This document shows positions 7,816 to 16,960 of a stretch of 64,000 nucleotides of DNA, piece after piece. The translations under genes were made by a program, and so were the position numbers. The DNA comes from Paenibacillus_L residui. Its GTDB lineage: Bacteria > Bacillota > Bacilli > Paenibacillales > NBRC-103111. Each line of letters starts with the position of its first letter. Positions within the stretch are counted from its first letter, which is position 1. The stretch is taken from NCBI RefSeq assembly GCF_042677205.1, contig NZ_JBHTIU010000034.1, forward strand, positions 29,548 to 93,547, in the 5' to 3' direction. Under the pieces are notes generated by a model. It was given only the letters and a program-made list of their open reading frames with translations, made no database searches and was not told the origin of the DNA.

Positions 7816-10743
7816 ATGGCTATGCTTCGTTTTCTTATTCGAAAAATGTGGAACACCCGATGGCTGACACTAAGTTCCCTGGTCGGATTAATAGTGGCGG
7901 TCTCCTTTACGACAAGCATTCCGATGTATGCGGACGGAGCTTTGAAGCGGGTAGTCGCCAAATCACTGCAGGAATTGGAAGGCGGCATGCCTCCCGGCTC
8001 CTTGCTGATGCGTTACCAGGCGGTGGGCTCTGACCGGCCGGAACTGGCAGACGTTAATGAGGTAGATCGATACATACGGGAGCAGGTTCCGCAGGATCTG
8101 GGCTTTCCTTATTCCGTCTTTGTAAGGAGCCAATCCATCCGCGGCGCTTCCATTACACCGGTCGATTCATCCCGAATCGAATCGACCCAGCGCAGGCAGA
8201 TGACCCTGTCCTCCTATTCAGACTTGGAGGAGCAGATCGAAATTACATCCGGTTCCCTGTATTCCAAGGAAATCAAGGACGGGGCCGTTGAAGTCATCAT
8301 GCTGGATGAAGCGTTATACCGCAATGATTTACGGGTAGGCGAGGTATATAACTACCCGATTTCCGGCGGTTTCGGCATTCCGCCCGTCAAAATCAAGATC
8401 GTAGGGGTATTCAAGCCGAAGCAGGAAACCAGTCCCTATTGGTTTCAGCAAATGGAATCGCTTCTGAATACTATGCTGGTAGACGAGGGAGTTTTTCAGA
8501 AGGAATTGCTGGAAAACAAGAAAATCCCGCTTAGTATGTCCAACTGGTACTATGCCTTCGATCTGAAGGATATTCAGACAAGTCAAATTGCGAGTTTGGA
8601 AAGAAAGCTGGAGCGGCTCGACATTAACCTGTATCAGCAGTTGAAGGATACGAAAGTGGATATTTCCTTCCTGGATTTGCTTGGAGAATTCCGCAAGCAG
8701 GGAATGCAGCTTCAGTTCCTGTTGTTTACTCTGGCGGCACCGATGATCGCGATGGTGTTTTACTACATCATAATGAATTCCCGCCAAGCCTTGGAAAGAC
8801 AGCGCAATGACATTGCAGTTCTACGTTCCCGCGGGGGAAGCACCCGGCAGATCATTAATATATTCTTCCTGGAAGGTGTTCTGCTTGGCGGCACCGCTCT
8901 TATTATCGGTACCTTGATAGGCTGGTTTATGGCGAAGAGCATCGGAGCAAGCAGCGGATTCCTGACCTTCGTTGACCGTAAATCCATACCGGTAGGCTTC
9001 TCCTTCGAGATGTGGCTCTATGGCGCAGGTGCCGTACTGATCGCCATCGCGGCCAGCCTGGTTCCGGCCATCACCTTCGCCAGATCGTCCATCGTAACAC
9101 ACAAACAGAAGTTGGCCAGAACGAAGAAGCCTTTCTGGCAGCGCTGGTTTCTGGATGTCGCTCTGCTTGGCCTTGTCGGATACGGATGGTACTTGTTTCA
9201 ACAGAGACAGTTCTTCAGCATGCAAACCGGACTGTCCGCCGATCAAATGCAGGTTCAGCCGCTGCTGTTCTTCGTACCGGCCATCTCGATCTTTTCGCTT
9301 GGCTTGATTGTATTAAGAATTTTTCCATGGCTGCTCAAGTTGCTGGGCTGGATTTGCAAACCGTTCCTGTCCGTATCGTCTTATTTGACGCTGAATCAGC
9401 TCTCACGCTCGTCGATGACGTATTATCCGCTGATGCTGCTGCTGATGCTGACGCTCGGTCTCGGAATCTATAACTCCTCGGCCGCGCGAACCATCGATTT
9501 GAACTCGACGGAACGGACTCTTTATCAATTTGGAACGGATGTCGTAATCCAAACCGTCTGGGACACCGTCTCGGACGATCTGCCCCGTGACCGCAGACCC
9601 GACAATGGGCAAGGCAACAACGGAGGCAATACGGGCGGAGGGAATACTGGCGGGGGGAACTCGGGAGGCGGAAATCCCGGCGGTCCCGGAGGACCCGGAG
9701 GTCCGGGAGGCCCAGGGGGCCCAGGCAACGTCCCTCCATCCCAATTACGATATTTAGAGCCTCCATTCGAAATTTTCCGCCAGATGGAGGGCGTTGAACA
9801 TGCTGCCCGTGTTCTTCAGACCAAAGGGAGCGTCCTCGTCTCCGGAAGATCGGCCGGCCAAGGTACTCTAATCGGGATTGACAATGATCAATACTATCAT
9901 GTCGCCTGGTTCCGGGATGACTTGTTCCCATACAAGCCGCATCAGTATCTTAACCAGTTGGGAATTTACGAGCAATCGGTTCTCATTCCAAGCAATTTCG
10001 CGGAGAGGTATCAGTTGAAGGAAGGCGACGTCCTGACCATTTCCATTCAGCAGCAGCCCGTGGAATTTGTTGTCGTCGGTATTCTGCCATACTGGCCAGG
10101 ACAATATCCCGAGCAATCTCCCTTCTTCGTCGCCAATCTGGAGTACATTTACGATCAGGTCCCTCTTCTGCCTTATGAAGTATGGCTGAAGATGGAGGAA
10201 GGAGCCAAGGTCGCTCCGATTCTGGAAGAATTGGCCCGGCAGAATATCGAGGTTGCCAGCGTGAAGGATGTCCGCAGCGAATTGATTTCGCAGAACAAGC
10301 ATCCGTCCCGCGGAGGAGTATTCGGCATTCTCAGTCTTGGCTTCCTTGTATCGGTACTGGTTTCTCTAATCGGTTATCTGCTGTTCTGGTTCTTTAACCT
10401 GTCCGGCCGGGTCGTACAATTCGGCGTACTGAGGGCGATGGGGCTCAAGCGAAAACAATTGACCTTCATGCTTCTTATGGAGCAGGTTTTCACCGCAGGG
10501 CTGGCTATTGCAGTCGGAATCGGTATCGGCAAGCTGACCAGTTATCTGTTCTTGCCGTTCCTGCAAACTGCCGACGACGTCAAACAGCAGGTACCGCCAT
10601 TCCGCGTTATCTTCGATGCGAAGGATACCAATCAGTTGTACATCGTCGTTGCCTTCATGATGCTGACAGGAGCAGCGCTCTTGTTCGCTCATATCCGCAG
10701 ACTTCGTGTTCATCAAGCTGTAAAAATGGGAGAGGAGCGATAA
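7816..10743 (+). CDS. FtsX-type ABC permease with collagen-like extracellular loop
   Basis: 975-residue permease, long for MacB-like proteins. It has an N-terminal helix (about 15-37), a large outside domain, a cluster of helices (about 298-330, 350-380, 395-420, 440-465, 480-510, 530-555), a second outside domain (about 560-845) and three final helices ending in the cytoplasmic VHQAVKMG tail, consistent with two FtsX modules in one chain. The second outside domain has a low-complexity insert at about residues 595-640 made of GGN then GGP triplets. ATG 7816 has only a weak upstream site; ATG 7822 is an alternative. Both ATPases of the operon are plausible partners. Substrate unknown. Confidence 0.88.
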   Translation: MAMLRFLIRKMWNTRWLTLSSLVGLIVAVSFTTSIPMYADGALKRVVAKSLQELEGGMPPGSLLMRYQAVGSDRPELADVNEVDRYIREQVPQDLGFPYSVFVRSQSIRGASITPVDSSRIESTQRRQMTLSSYSDLEEQIEITSGSLYSKEIKDGAVEVIMLDEALYRNDLRVGEVYNYPISGGFGIPPVKIKIVGVFKPKQETSPYWFQQMESLLNTMLVDEGVFQKELLENKKIPLSMSNWYYAFDLKDIQTSQIASLERKLERLDINLYQQLKDTKVDISFLDLLGEFRKQGMQLQFLLFTLAAPMIAMVFYYIIMNSRQALERQRNDIAVLRSRGGSTRQIINIFFLEGVLLGGTALIIGTLIGWFMAKSIGASSGFLTFVDRKSIPVGFSFEMWLYGAGAVLIAIAASLVPAITFARSSIVTHKQKLARTKKPFWQRWFLDVALLGLVGYGWYLFQQRQFFSMQTGLSADQMQVQPLLFFVPAISIFSLGLIVLRIFPWLLKLLGWICKPFLSVSSYLTLNQLSRSSMTYYPLMLLLMLTLGLGIYNSSAARTIDLNSTERTLYQFGTDVVIQTVWDTVSDDLPRDRRPDNGQGNNGGNTGGGNTGGGNSGGGNPGGPGGPGGPGGPGGPGNVPPSQLRYLEPPFEIFRQMEGVEHAARVLQTKGSVLVSGRSAGQGTLIGIDNDQYYHVAWFRDDLFPYKPHQYLNQLGIYEQSVLIPSNFAERYQLKEGDVLTISIQQQPVEFVVVGILPYWPGQYPEQSPFFVANLEYIYDQVPLLPYEVWLKMEEGAKVAPILEELARQNIEVASVKDVRSELISQNKHPSRGGVFGILSLGFLVSVLVSLIGYLLFWFFNLSGRVVQFGVLRAMGLKRKQLTFMLLMEQVFTAGLAIAVGIGIGKLTSYLFLPFLQTADDVKQQVPPFRVIFDAKDTNQLYIVVAFMMLTGAALLFAHIRRLRVHQAVKMGEER

Positions 10744-10747
10744 GACG

Positions 10748-11626
10748 ATGATTCATTGTGAAGGACTTGTCAAGATATTCAAAACCGATGATATCGAGGT
10801 TGTCGCTCTTCAAGGCTTAAACATAGAAGTCAAGCAGGGCGAAATGATGGCGATCATCGGAAACAGCGGAAGCGGCAAGTCTACCTTCCTGAACATATTG
10901 GGCGGCCTGGACCGGCCGTCCGCCGGTCAGGTTCGTGTAGGGGAATGGGACTTACTTAAAATAACCGACAAGCAATTGGTCGAATACAAGCGCAAAACAG
11001 TCGGCTTTGTATGGCAGAATAATGCGCGCAACCTGCTCCCTTACCTCACGGCTCTGGAGAATGTGGAGACTCCCATGATGCTGGGAGGCAAGGTAGACCG
11101 GGCCTATGCCCTGCAGCTGCTGGAGTGGGTCGGGCTGAAGGAACGGGTCAATAACAGGCTGACGCAGTTATCCGGAGGAGAGCAGCAGCGGGTCGCCATT
11201 GCGATCTCGCTGGCCAACCGCCCCTCCCTGCTGCTGGCCGACGAACCTACAGGCTCCGTGGACTCCATGACATCGGACTTAATCATGGATACATTCCGCC
11301 GTTTAAATCGCGAATTGGGAGTGACGATTGTCATCGTTACCCATGACCTGTCTCTGGCCAGCAAGGTGGACCGGGTTGTCGCTATCCGTGACGGATTAAC
11401 GAGCACCGAATTTATCAAGCGCAATCCGAATCTGGATCATTCAGATCAGGGCCATCAGCTTAATGAGGTTCACGAGGAATTTGTTGTATTGGACCGCGTC
11501 GGAAGACTACAGGTTCCGAAGACTTTCCTGGAAGCATTAAATATAGGAAACAAAGCTTCCATGGAATTTGATGGAGAGAAAATTATTATCAAGCCACCTA
11601 AATCATTGGAGGGGGACCAAACATGA
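10748..11626 (+). CDS. ABC ATP-binding protein with AbrB-like C-terminal domain
   Basis: 292 residues. The first about 225 residues form a complete ABC ATPase: Walker A GNSGSGKST, Q-loop WQNNARNLLPY, signature LSGGEQQRVAIAI, Walker B LLLADEP, H-loop VTHD. The tail, from about residue 238, reads EEFVVLDRVGRLQVPKTFLE followed by a Gly-Asn turn and EKIIIKPP. This is the pattern of an AbrB/SpoVT swapped-hairpin domain (acidic start, V-GR-x-x-VP, hydrophobic close). Such domains bind DNA or dimerise, so the ATPase could be self-associating or a moonlighting regulator. It overlaps the following lipoprotein gene by 4 nt and follows the permease by 4 nt. Confidence 0.88.
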   Translation: MIHCEGLVKIFKTDDIEVVALQGLNIEVKQGEMMAIIGNSGSGKSTFLNILGGLDRPSAGQVRVGEWDLLKITDKQLVEYKRKTVGFVWQNNARNLLPYLTALENVETPMMLGGKVDRAYALQLLEWVGLKERVNNRLTQLSGGEQQRVAIAISLANRPSLLLADEPTGSVDSMTSDLIMDTFRRLNRELGVTIVIVTHDLSLASKVDRVVAIRDGLTSTEFIKRNPNLDHSDQGHQLNEVHEEFVVLDRVGRLQVPKTFLEALNIGNKASMEFDGEKIIIKPPKSLEGDQT

Positions 11627-13086
11627 ACAAAAGAAAATTATGGGCTTCGGCACTGTCGCTATCTTTGCTGACTCCAGCATTAGCGGCCTGTTCCTTCACA
11701 GGAAAGACGGAACAGGAAACTCCGCAGACGCTTCGCATCGCTACTACTACCGGATGGTTTGACGAAGAATATTTCCGCAGAGAGTATACGGAACTGTTCG
11801 AATTGGAGTATAAGAATATCAACGTAGAAATTGTTCAATTGGGAGAAAATTACCGTTACTCCCGAGGTCCGAGAGAAGAGGAAGAAGATCCGATGGTCAA
11901 ATTGAAAGAGGCGATGCAAGGGCCTAACCCGCCCGATGTAGTCTTGTTCAGTTATGATCAGATGCCTGAACTGGTTAATGAGAACCTGCTTTCTCCGCTT
12001 GAACCTATGATCAAGGAAAATAAATTCAATACGGAGGATATCGTCCCGGCAGTCCTTGATGGAATCAAACAGGTCGGAAACGGACAAATTTATGCCCTTT
12101 CTCCTACTTTCTATTCTTCCGCACTCGTTTATAATAAAGCTATGTTCGACGAAGCGGGAGTAGGGTATCCGACCGACGGCATGAGCTGGAACGATCTTTT
12201 CGACCTTGCCAAGAGGGTGAGCAAAGACGACGGAAGCCAATTCGGCTTTAATTTCTATTCGTACGGCGGCGGCGATCTTTTCAGTACTGTGCAGAATTAT
12301 GCCAATGTTTTACGTTTGCGCACCTTTGACAAAGAAGGGGAGAAAATGACCGTCGACTCAGACAGTTGGGAAGAAGCATGGAAAACGGTTATTCAGCTCG
12401 GTAAAGATAAGGTCATCCCTTTCATGGACCCGAACAATCCGGAGGATTTCAGCCGATTCAATAATGACAACCCTTTTGGCTATAACGATTTCCTATCGGG
12501 CCGGCTCGCGATGACAATCATCTCGCTCTATGAAATCAAGGAGCTGATCAATGCGAACAAAGAAGCGGATAACATCGAAGGCTACACTCCTATTCAGTGG
12601 GATATTGTATCCGTTCCTACGGCACCGGACGGAAGCAGTTATAACTTCGGATTTAGCGATCTGATGGCGATTAATGCTAAAGCCCCCAATCCCAAAGCGG
12701 CATGGAAATATATCGAGTTCATGAACGGGGAAGACTGGGCCAGACTGAAATCCCGCAGCTCGAACAGTCTGATTTCCAACAAGAAATATACGAAACGCAG
12801 CGACGGTGAGGAATATAACGTAGAAGCTTTATACAATGTTAAGCCCGCACCTCCGGAAACTATGGAAGATTATCAAATCTATCGCAAGATGCCTAATATT
12901 TATGATGTTGTATGGCTGGGACAAAAATATTTCAATGAAGCCATGGAAGGCAAGACCGGAATTCGCGACGCATTAAAAGCTTGGCAGGAAGAAGGCGATG
13001 CCTTGCTGCTGCAAATGAAGGAGAATCCGGATGCCTCCTCATTCGATAGAGGCGGCAGCGAAGTGATTGCCGTTCCGGCAGGCTGA
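11623..13086 (+). CDS. Extracellular solute-binding lipoprotein (family 1)
   Basis: 487-residue lipoprotein with signal peptide and lipobox LAAC at about residue 22, then the two-lobe fold of family 1 sugar-binding proteins (FRREYTELFELEYKNINVEI, PPDVVLFSYDQMPEL, YALSPTFYSSALVYNKAMFDEAG, GRLAMTIISLYE). GGAGGGGGAC lies just before the ATG at 11623, which overlaps the ATPase stop. No canonical sugar-permease gene is adjacent; it is embedded in an FtsX/MFP operon. It may serve as a sensor or accessory subunit rather than an import receptor. This combination is unusual. Confidence 0.88.
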   Translation: MNKRKLWASALSLSLLTPALAACSFTGKTEQETPQTLRIATTTGWFDEEYFRREYTELFELEYKNINVEIVQLGENYRYSRGPREEEEDPMVKLKEAMQGPNPPDVVLFSYDQMPELVNENLLSPLEPMIKENKFNTEDIVPAVLDGIKQVGNGQIYALSPTFYSSALVYNKAMFDEAGVGYPTDGMSWNDLFDLAKRVSKDDGSQFGFNFYSYGGGDLFSTVQNYANVLRLRTFDKEGEKMTVDSDSWEEAWKTVIQLGKDKVIPFMDPNNPEDFSRFNNDNPFGYNDFLSGRLAMTIISLYEIKELINANKEADNIEGYTPIQWDIVSVPTAPDGSSYNFGFSDLMAINAKAPNPKAAWKYIEFMNGEDWARLKSRSSNSLISNKKYTKRSDGEEYNVEALYNVKPAPPETMEDYQIYRKMPNIYDVVWLGQKYFNEAMEGKTGIRDALKAWQEEGDALLLQMKENPDASSFDRGGSEVIAVPAG

Positions 13087-13135
13087 TTGCAAGTCATCGA
13101 AGTCCGTCTTGATCAAGAGTGAAGAGTTGGGAAGC

Positions 13136-13159
13136 GGCCTTTGCCGTACCGGCAAGGCC
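13136..13159 (+). terminator. Hairpin between fifth and sixth genes of the operon
   Basis: GGCCTTTGCCG and CGGCAAGGCC form a near-perfect stem around a three-base loop, followed by CTCCCTTTC rather than a clean T-run. It may attenuate or protect the mRNA between the solute-binding protein gene and the last gene of the operon. Confidence 0.45.
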
Positions 13160-13200
13160 CTCCCTTTCTAATTTATACAACAAAGAGAGGAGCACCGGAC

Positions 13201-15417
13201 ATGAAACAACGTTGGAAATATCCATTTGCCGTAATGACATTAGCTGCGGTCTTGACTACAGGAACTGCTATGCCGTCTCATGTTATGGCGGATGGAGCGA
13301 AAGATACCACAGCCATAGAAGAAGTGGTGGCTGGAGAACTACCCTCCATCGGATCGATATCGATTGGAGGAAGCAACACGATCGAACTGAAGCAGGCCTC
13401 CCTGTCCAACGCAGCGGAGAGCGGCAGAATTGTCACCTTTACATTAACGGTCAACAACCAGGGAAATAATGAAATTCAATTTATTGATTACTGGGTGCGC
13501 CTTAAGAGCAGCTCCGGCACCTCCTTCCCGGTAACCCTGTTTGCAGCGGACAAAGACAAGAACCGAATTCCGGCCAAAAGCAGCATGGATTTCCGGTTTT
13601 ATGCCAAAGTAAACGATAAGACGAATCTTGAGGATTTATCCTTCAACTTTATCCAATGGGATTTCTCCCGCAGCGATTTCGAAAAACCAATCGGATCGAT
13701 CGCCATACCGAAAGATTACTCCCTGCTGACTGCCGTAGGCTCCAAACGAATGGCCACGATCGGGAACGAACCAATGAAGAACGGCATCAAGCGCGTATCC
13801 GTCAGCAAGAATGATACCCATTTCCTCCCCACCATCTATTTCGAGATGGAGAATACCGGGAAACGCGGGGCTAAGCTTCCCGAGCTGCAATTCAACCTGC
13901 GGACAGCCGAGGGACTCCTGTATCCTCTGAACGTCTCCGGAATTGACAAGGAAACGGTAATTAACCCGCTCGTCAAGAAAGAAGTCACTTTAACAGGCTC
14001 AATTCCAATCGATGTCAATGAGAGCGGTTGGCAGCTACAGATAGCGGAAACCGTCGATCTCGGCAACAATCAGACCGTTCAGGTTCCGATTGCGGAATTT
14101 ATTCTGCCGGACTCCACCAAGGAGGAAGTATCGGTCGGTCGGGATTATGAATTTTCCAACGAAGACGGTACCTATGGAATTCGTCTGGAGGAGCTCAAAC
14201 GCCTGCCCTGGGAAGATGAAGACCTGCTCACCGCACAAGTTACTTTGAAGAACAACGGCACCCAATCGCTGTCGATCCCTAACCTTACCGGGTACTTTAA
14301 GCTGGACGATGCCGTAACGGTAGACGCTACGATCATTCGCGGGGATAAGGTCATTGGTTTACAGCCAGGCCAGGAAATTACCGTTCAATACCTTGGGAAA
14401 ATCCCGTACACCTATGATTTTTCCGATGTTAAACTATATGTTCAAGAGAAGAAGGAAACTTCCCAACAGCCGGCACCTGGCGTTCCGGGTGGAGACAATA
14501 GCGGCGGAGGCAAGGTCGAGGACCTCATCCAGTTTGTCCATAATTCGGATATGATGGTAGTGCCGGCCGTCGGCAGCGGACAGAAGCAAAAGATCGACGA
14601 TGTCGGGCGCAAGGCGCAATATTCGGTGAGGGAAGTACATACGTTCACTGGAAAGACCGGAAATATTGTTGTCGCCCTGGTGGAGGTCGAGAACCTGGAG
14701 AAACGGTTTAACGAAGTCTCCAAACTGGTCGCCCACTTCGTAAATCCTGACGGAGAAGTATACCCTCTCAATATTTCCGAATTGAAATCGAAAGTCAGCC
14801 CGGGTGGCAAAGCTCTGCTGCACCTGTCCGGAGTGCTTCCACAGGGAGCGGAGACGAACGATATGCAACTATTCATTGGCCAAGCCGTCAAAGAAGGCAA
14901 GCTGGCCGGGAAAGAGGATGTTCCCGACGCCTATATTCAACCGTTAGCCTTCGCTCTGCCTCTTGAGAAATCAGAGCCGTCCGATGACTTGAGAAATATC
15001 GAATTCTTCCCGTACACCTTGTCCATGAAAAACATCGGCACCACGATGAATTTCTTGAGTGGCGACCTGAAGTTCTCGTTCGATTACGAGTTTGGCAAGG
15101 ATATACTGGTTGTCAGCAACACCGAAAATCACAAGCTGGTGATCGAAATCGAGGATAGCGACGGCAAATTCCAGCACGCCCAGGAGTTCAGCCTGGAAAG
15201 CTCCGCGGAATCCGGGGGCGGCGGACAGCCTGGAGGCGGAGGCAATACCCTGCAGTTGGGCTCCCATACAGCCGTTGTCAACATCAATGATCCGGAGCTG
15301 GTGTTCAAGCTGGAGTCTTTAGACAAGTACAAATTAAACGTGTACTATCAATTCCAGCCGGGTCAGCGGAAATTGATTACCAGCAAAGAACTGAAATGGT
15401 TCTATACTGCTGATTAA
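13201..15417 (+). CDS. Exported protein with repeated Ig-like domains, unknown function
   Basis: 738-residue secreted protein with a signal peptide ending near VMADGA. I do not recognise a named family. Several stretches share a pattern of beta-sandwich repeats: VTFTLTVNNQGNNEIQFIDY near residue 80, then IYFEMENTGKRGAKLPEL, AQVTLKNNGTQSLSIPNL and ALVEVENLEKRFNEVSKL. Each reports a polar 'N(N/T)G' turn and a following PL/FPV strand, like CARDB or DUF4352 modules. Gly-rich linkers separate some of them (about residues 443-455 and 675-690). ATG 13201 follows AGAGAGGAGCACCGGAC; the longer frame lacks a site. Last gene of the six-gene operon, probably the surface component of the same system. Confidence 0.7.
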   Translation: MKQRWKYPFAVMTLAAVLTTGTAMPSHVMADGAKDTTAIEEVVAGELPSIGSISIGGSNTIELKQASLSNAAESGRIVTFTLTVNNQGNNEIQFIDYWVRLKSSSGTSFPVTLFAADKDKNRIPAKSSMDFRFYAKVNDKTNLEDLSFNFIQWDFSRSDFEKPIGSIAIPKDYSLLTAVGSKRMATIGNEPMKNGIKRVSVSKNDTHFLPTIYFEMENTGKRGAKLPELQFNLRTAEGLLYPLNVSGIDKETVINPLVKKEVTLTGSIPIDVNESGWQLQIAETVDLGNNQTVQVPIAEFILPDSTKEEVSVGRDYEFSNEDGTYGIRLEELKRLPWEDEDLLTAQVTLKNNGTQSLSIPNLTGYFKLDDAVTVDATIIRGDKVIGLQPGQEITVQYLGKIPYTYDFSDVKLYVQEKKETSQQPAPGVPGGDNSGGGKVEDLIQFVHNSDMMVVPAVGSGQKQKIDDVGRKAQYSVREVHTFTGKTGNIVVALVEVENLEKRFNEVSKLVAHFVNPDGEVYPLNISELKSKVSPGGKALLHLSGVLPQGAETNDMQLFIGQAVKEGKLAGKEDVPDAYIQPLAFALPLEKSEPSDDLRNIEFFPYTLSMKNIGTTMNFLSGDLKFSFDYEFGKDILVVSNTENHKLVIEIEDSDGKFQHAQEFSLESSAESGGGGQPGGGGNTLQLGSHTAVVNINDPELVFKLESLDKYKLNVYYQFQPGQRKLITSKELKWFYTAD

Positions 15418-15522
15418 TAGAAATCATTCTCTTTTATGCTATGAAACGGGCGTTCTCTCCAGGCAGGATTAATGCTTCCTCTAAGAGAACATCTTTATCG
15501 CCCAAATGAAATGCAACACCCC

Positions 15523-15555
15523 AAGCCGCGCAGAGAAACTCTGCGCGGCTTTTGC
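15523..15555 (+). terminator. Rho-independent terminator of the ABC operon
   Basis: Perfect 13-bp stem AAGCCGCGCAGAG / CTCTGCGCGGCTT with an AAA loop, then TTTTGC. Located about 105 bp after the last gene of the operon and before the hisC promoter. Confidence 0.85.
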
Positions 15556-15606
15556 ATGCATGAAAGTAATTGGAATGGCTATGAGAAGCCAAAAAAATAT
15601 ATGATC

Positions 15607-15635
15607 TTTACTTTGCTACCAATTTAATGTATTAT
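15607..15635 (+). promoter_or_regulatory. SigA-type promoter of hisC
   Basis: TTTACT (15607-15612), 17-bp spacer, TATTAT (15630-15635). It lies about 52 bp upstream of the hisC start codon and just after the operon terminator. Confidence 0.6.
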
Positions 15636-15686
15636 CCAATTAAAGCGATAAAGTTTACTTTATATTTCAAGGAGGATTCAATAACC

Positions 15687-16802
15687 ATGAGCTTAGGCAG
15701 CATTTTTCCCTCAACCCGTAAACAAGTCGAGCAGCTGGAGCCTTATTCTCCCGGCAAGCCTATTTGGGAGGTTCAACGAGAATGGGGATTGGAACGGGTC
15801 GTTAAGCTGGCTTCGAACGAGAATCCGTTAGGTCCTTCTCCGAAAGCGGTCGAAGCGATTATGCAGCAGCTTGCCGAGCTGCACCGCTATCCCGATTCCT
15901 CGGGAGGAGAACTGAAACGGGCTATCGCTTTGCATTATCAACTGCAGGAGCAGCAGGTCATGATCGGCAATGGTGCCGATGAGCTCATTACTCTTCTCTC
16001 CGAAGCCTATTTGGAGGATGGAGACGAGGTCCTGGTCCCCTCTCCTTCTTTTACCGAGTATGCCTTCGGCGGAAAGCTGATGGGGGCGAAAATTGTAGAG
16101 ATTCCACTGGATCCCCGGTTTAACTATAACCTGGATCGCATGGCTTCCGCCGTCACGGATCGGACCAAGATTATCTACTTATGCTCCCCCCATAATCCGA
16201 CCGGAAGCTATATTCCTCGCTCCTCACTGGACTCTTTCATTCAGAAACTGCCCAGCCATGTGATTCTGGTGCTGGATGGCGCGTACTCCCACTACGCGAC
16301 GGCCGGGGATTATTCCAATGGCTTGGACTGGGTCCGCCGGAATAAATCCGTCGTTGTTCTGCAAACCTTCTCGAAAATATATGGTCTGGCCGGCTTGAGA
16401 ATCGGCTTCGCGCTCTCCGTCGAACCGATCATCGCGGCCATGCATAGAGTGAAAGAGCCTTTCAACGTGAACACGCTCGCTCAGAAAGCTGCGGTCGCCG
16501 CTCTTACAGATGAAGAGCACGTTCAAAGATCTCTCGCCGTTAACGAAGAAGGCCGCCGTTATTTATATGCCGCCTTCGAAGCCAAAGGTCTTCCATACAC
16601 TCCCAGCATGAGTAACTTCATATTAGTGGAGTTTGGGGAAATCGCATACCGTGTTTATCAACATTTACTTAAGCAAGGCATCATTGTCCGGTATGGGGGT
16701 ACTTGGGGATTAACGGGGCATCTGCGGGTTTCGGTCGGTTCCGAATTGGAGAACAGGCTTTTTGTAGAAGCGTTAGACAAAGTGCTGTCTCAACTGGGAT
16801 AG
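15687..16802 (+). CDS. hisC: Histidinol-phosphate aminotransferase (HisC family)
   Basis: 371-residue class I/II PLP aminotransferase that makes histidinol phosphate from imidazole acetol phosphate, or an aromatic aminotransferase paralogue. Visible marks: LASNENPLGPSP at the N-terminus, MIGNGADELI, SPHNPTGSY, and the PLP lysine in QTFSKIYGLAGLRIG. ATG 15687 follows AAGGAGG; the longer frame starts 60 bases earlier without a site. It stands alone, outside a his operon, so it may function in phenylalanine or tyrosine synthesis. A dispersed repeat and a convergent terminator follow. Confidence 0.92.
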   Translation: MSLGSIFPSTRKQVEQLEPYSPGKPIWEVQREWGLERVVKLASNENPLGPSPKAVEAIMQQLAELHRYPDSSGGELKRAIALHYQLQEQQVMIGNGADELITLLSEAYLEDGDEVLVPSPSFTEYAFGGKLMGAKIVEIPLDPRFNYNLDRMASAVTDRTKIIYLCSPHNPTGSYIPRSSLDSFIQKLPSHVILVLDGAYSHYATAGDYSNGLDWVRRNKSVVVLQTFSKIYGLAGLRIGFALSVEPIIAAMHRVKEPFNVNTLAQKAAVAALTDEEHVQRSLAVNEEGRRYLYAAFEAKGLPYTPSMSNFILVEFGEIAYRVYQHLLKQGIIVRYGGTWGLTGHLRVSVGSELENRLFVEALDKVLSQLG

Positions 16803-16864
16803 CCGGATGGAGGACCGACCTCCCCTCCCCAGCCCGGCGGTATGAGAAAAGCTCCTGGCGGGTA

Positions 16865-16901
16865 CCCCACAGTGACGCATAGCCTTCGAAGCGTATTCCG
16901 G
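16865..16901 (+). repeat. Dispersed TTCGAAGC repeat, copy 1
   Basis: CCCCACAGTGACGCATAGCC then TTCGAAGCGTATTCCGGG. The same motif recurs at 46045, 51508, 62852, 62967 and 63083. Here it sits in the hisC 3' flank and is followed after about 10 bp by GGGGGAGCCCC, the same 3' border as in the copy ending at 46188. Confidence 0.7.
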
Positions 16902-16913
16902 GTACTATAAGGG

Positions 16914-16950
16914 GGAGCCCCGGTTCGCAGCTTCGCGCATTCGGGGCTCC
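16914..16950. terminator. Convergent terminator, hisC / dppA-like
   Basis: GGAGCCCCG (16914-16922) pairs with CGGGGCTCC (16942-16950) across a 19-base loop. It lies between convergent hisC and the M55 peptidase gene. The T-run is short on the plus strand. Confidence 0.6.
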
Positions 16951-16960
16951 TTATCAATAT

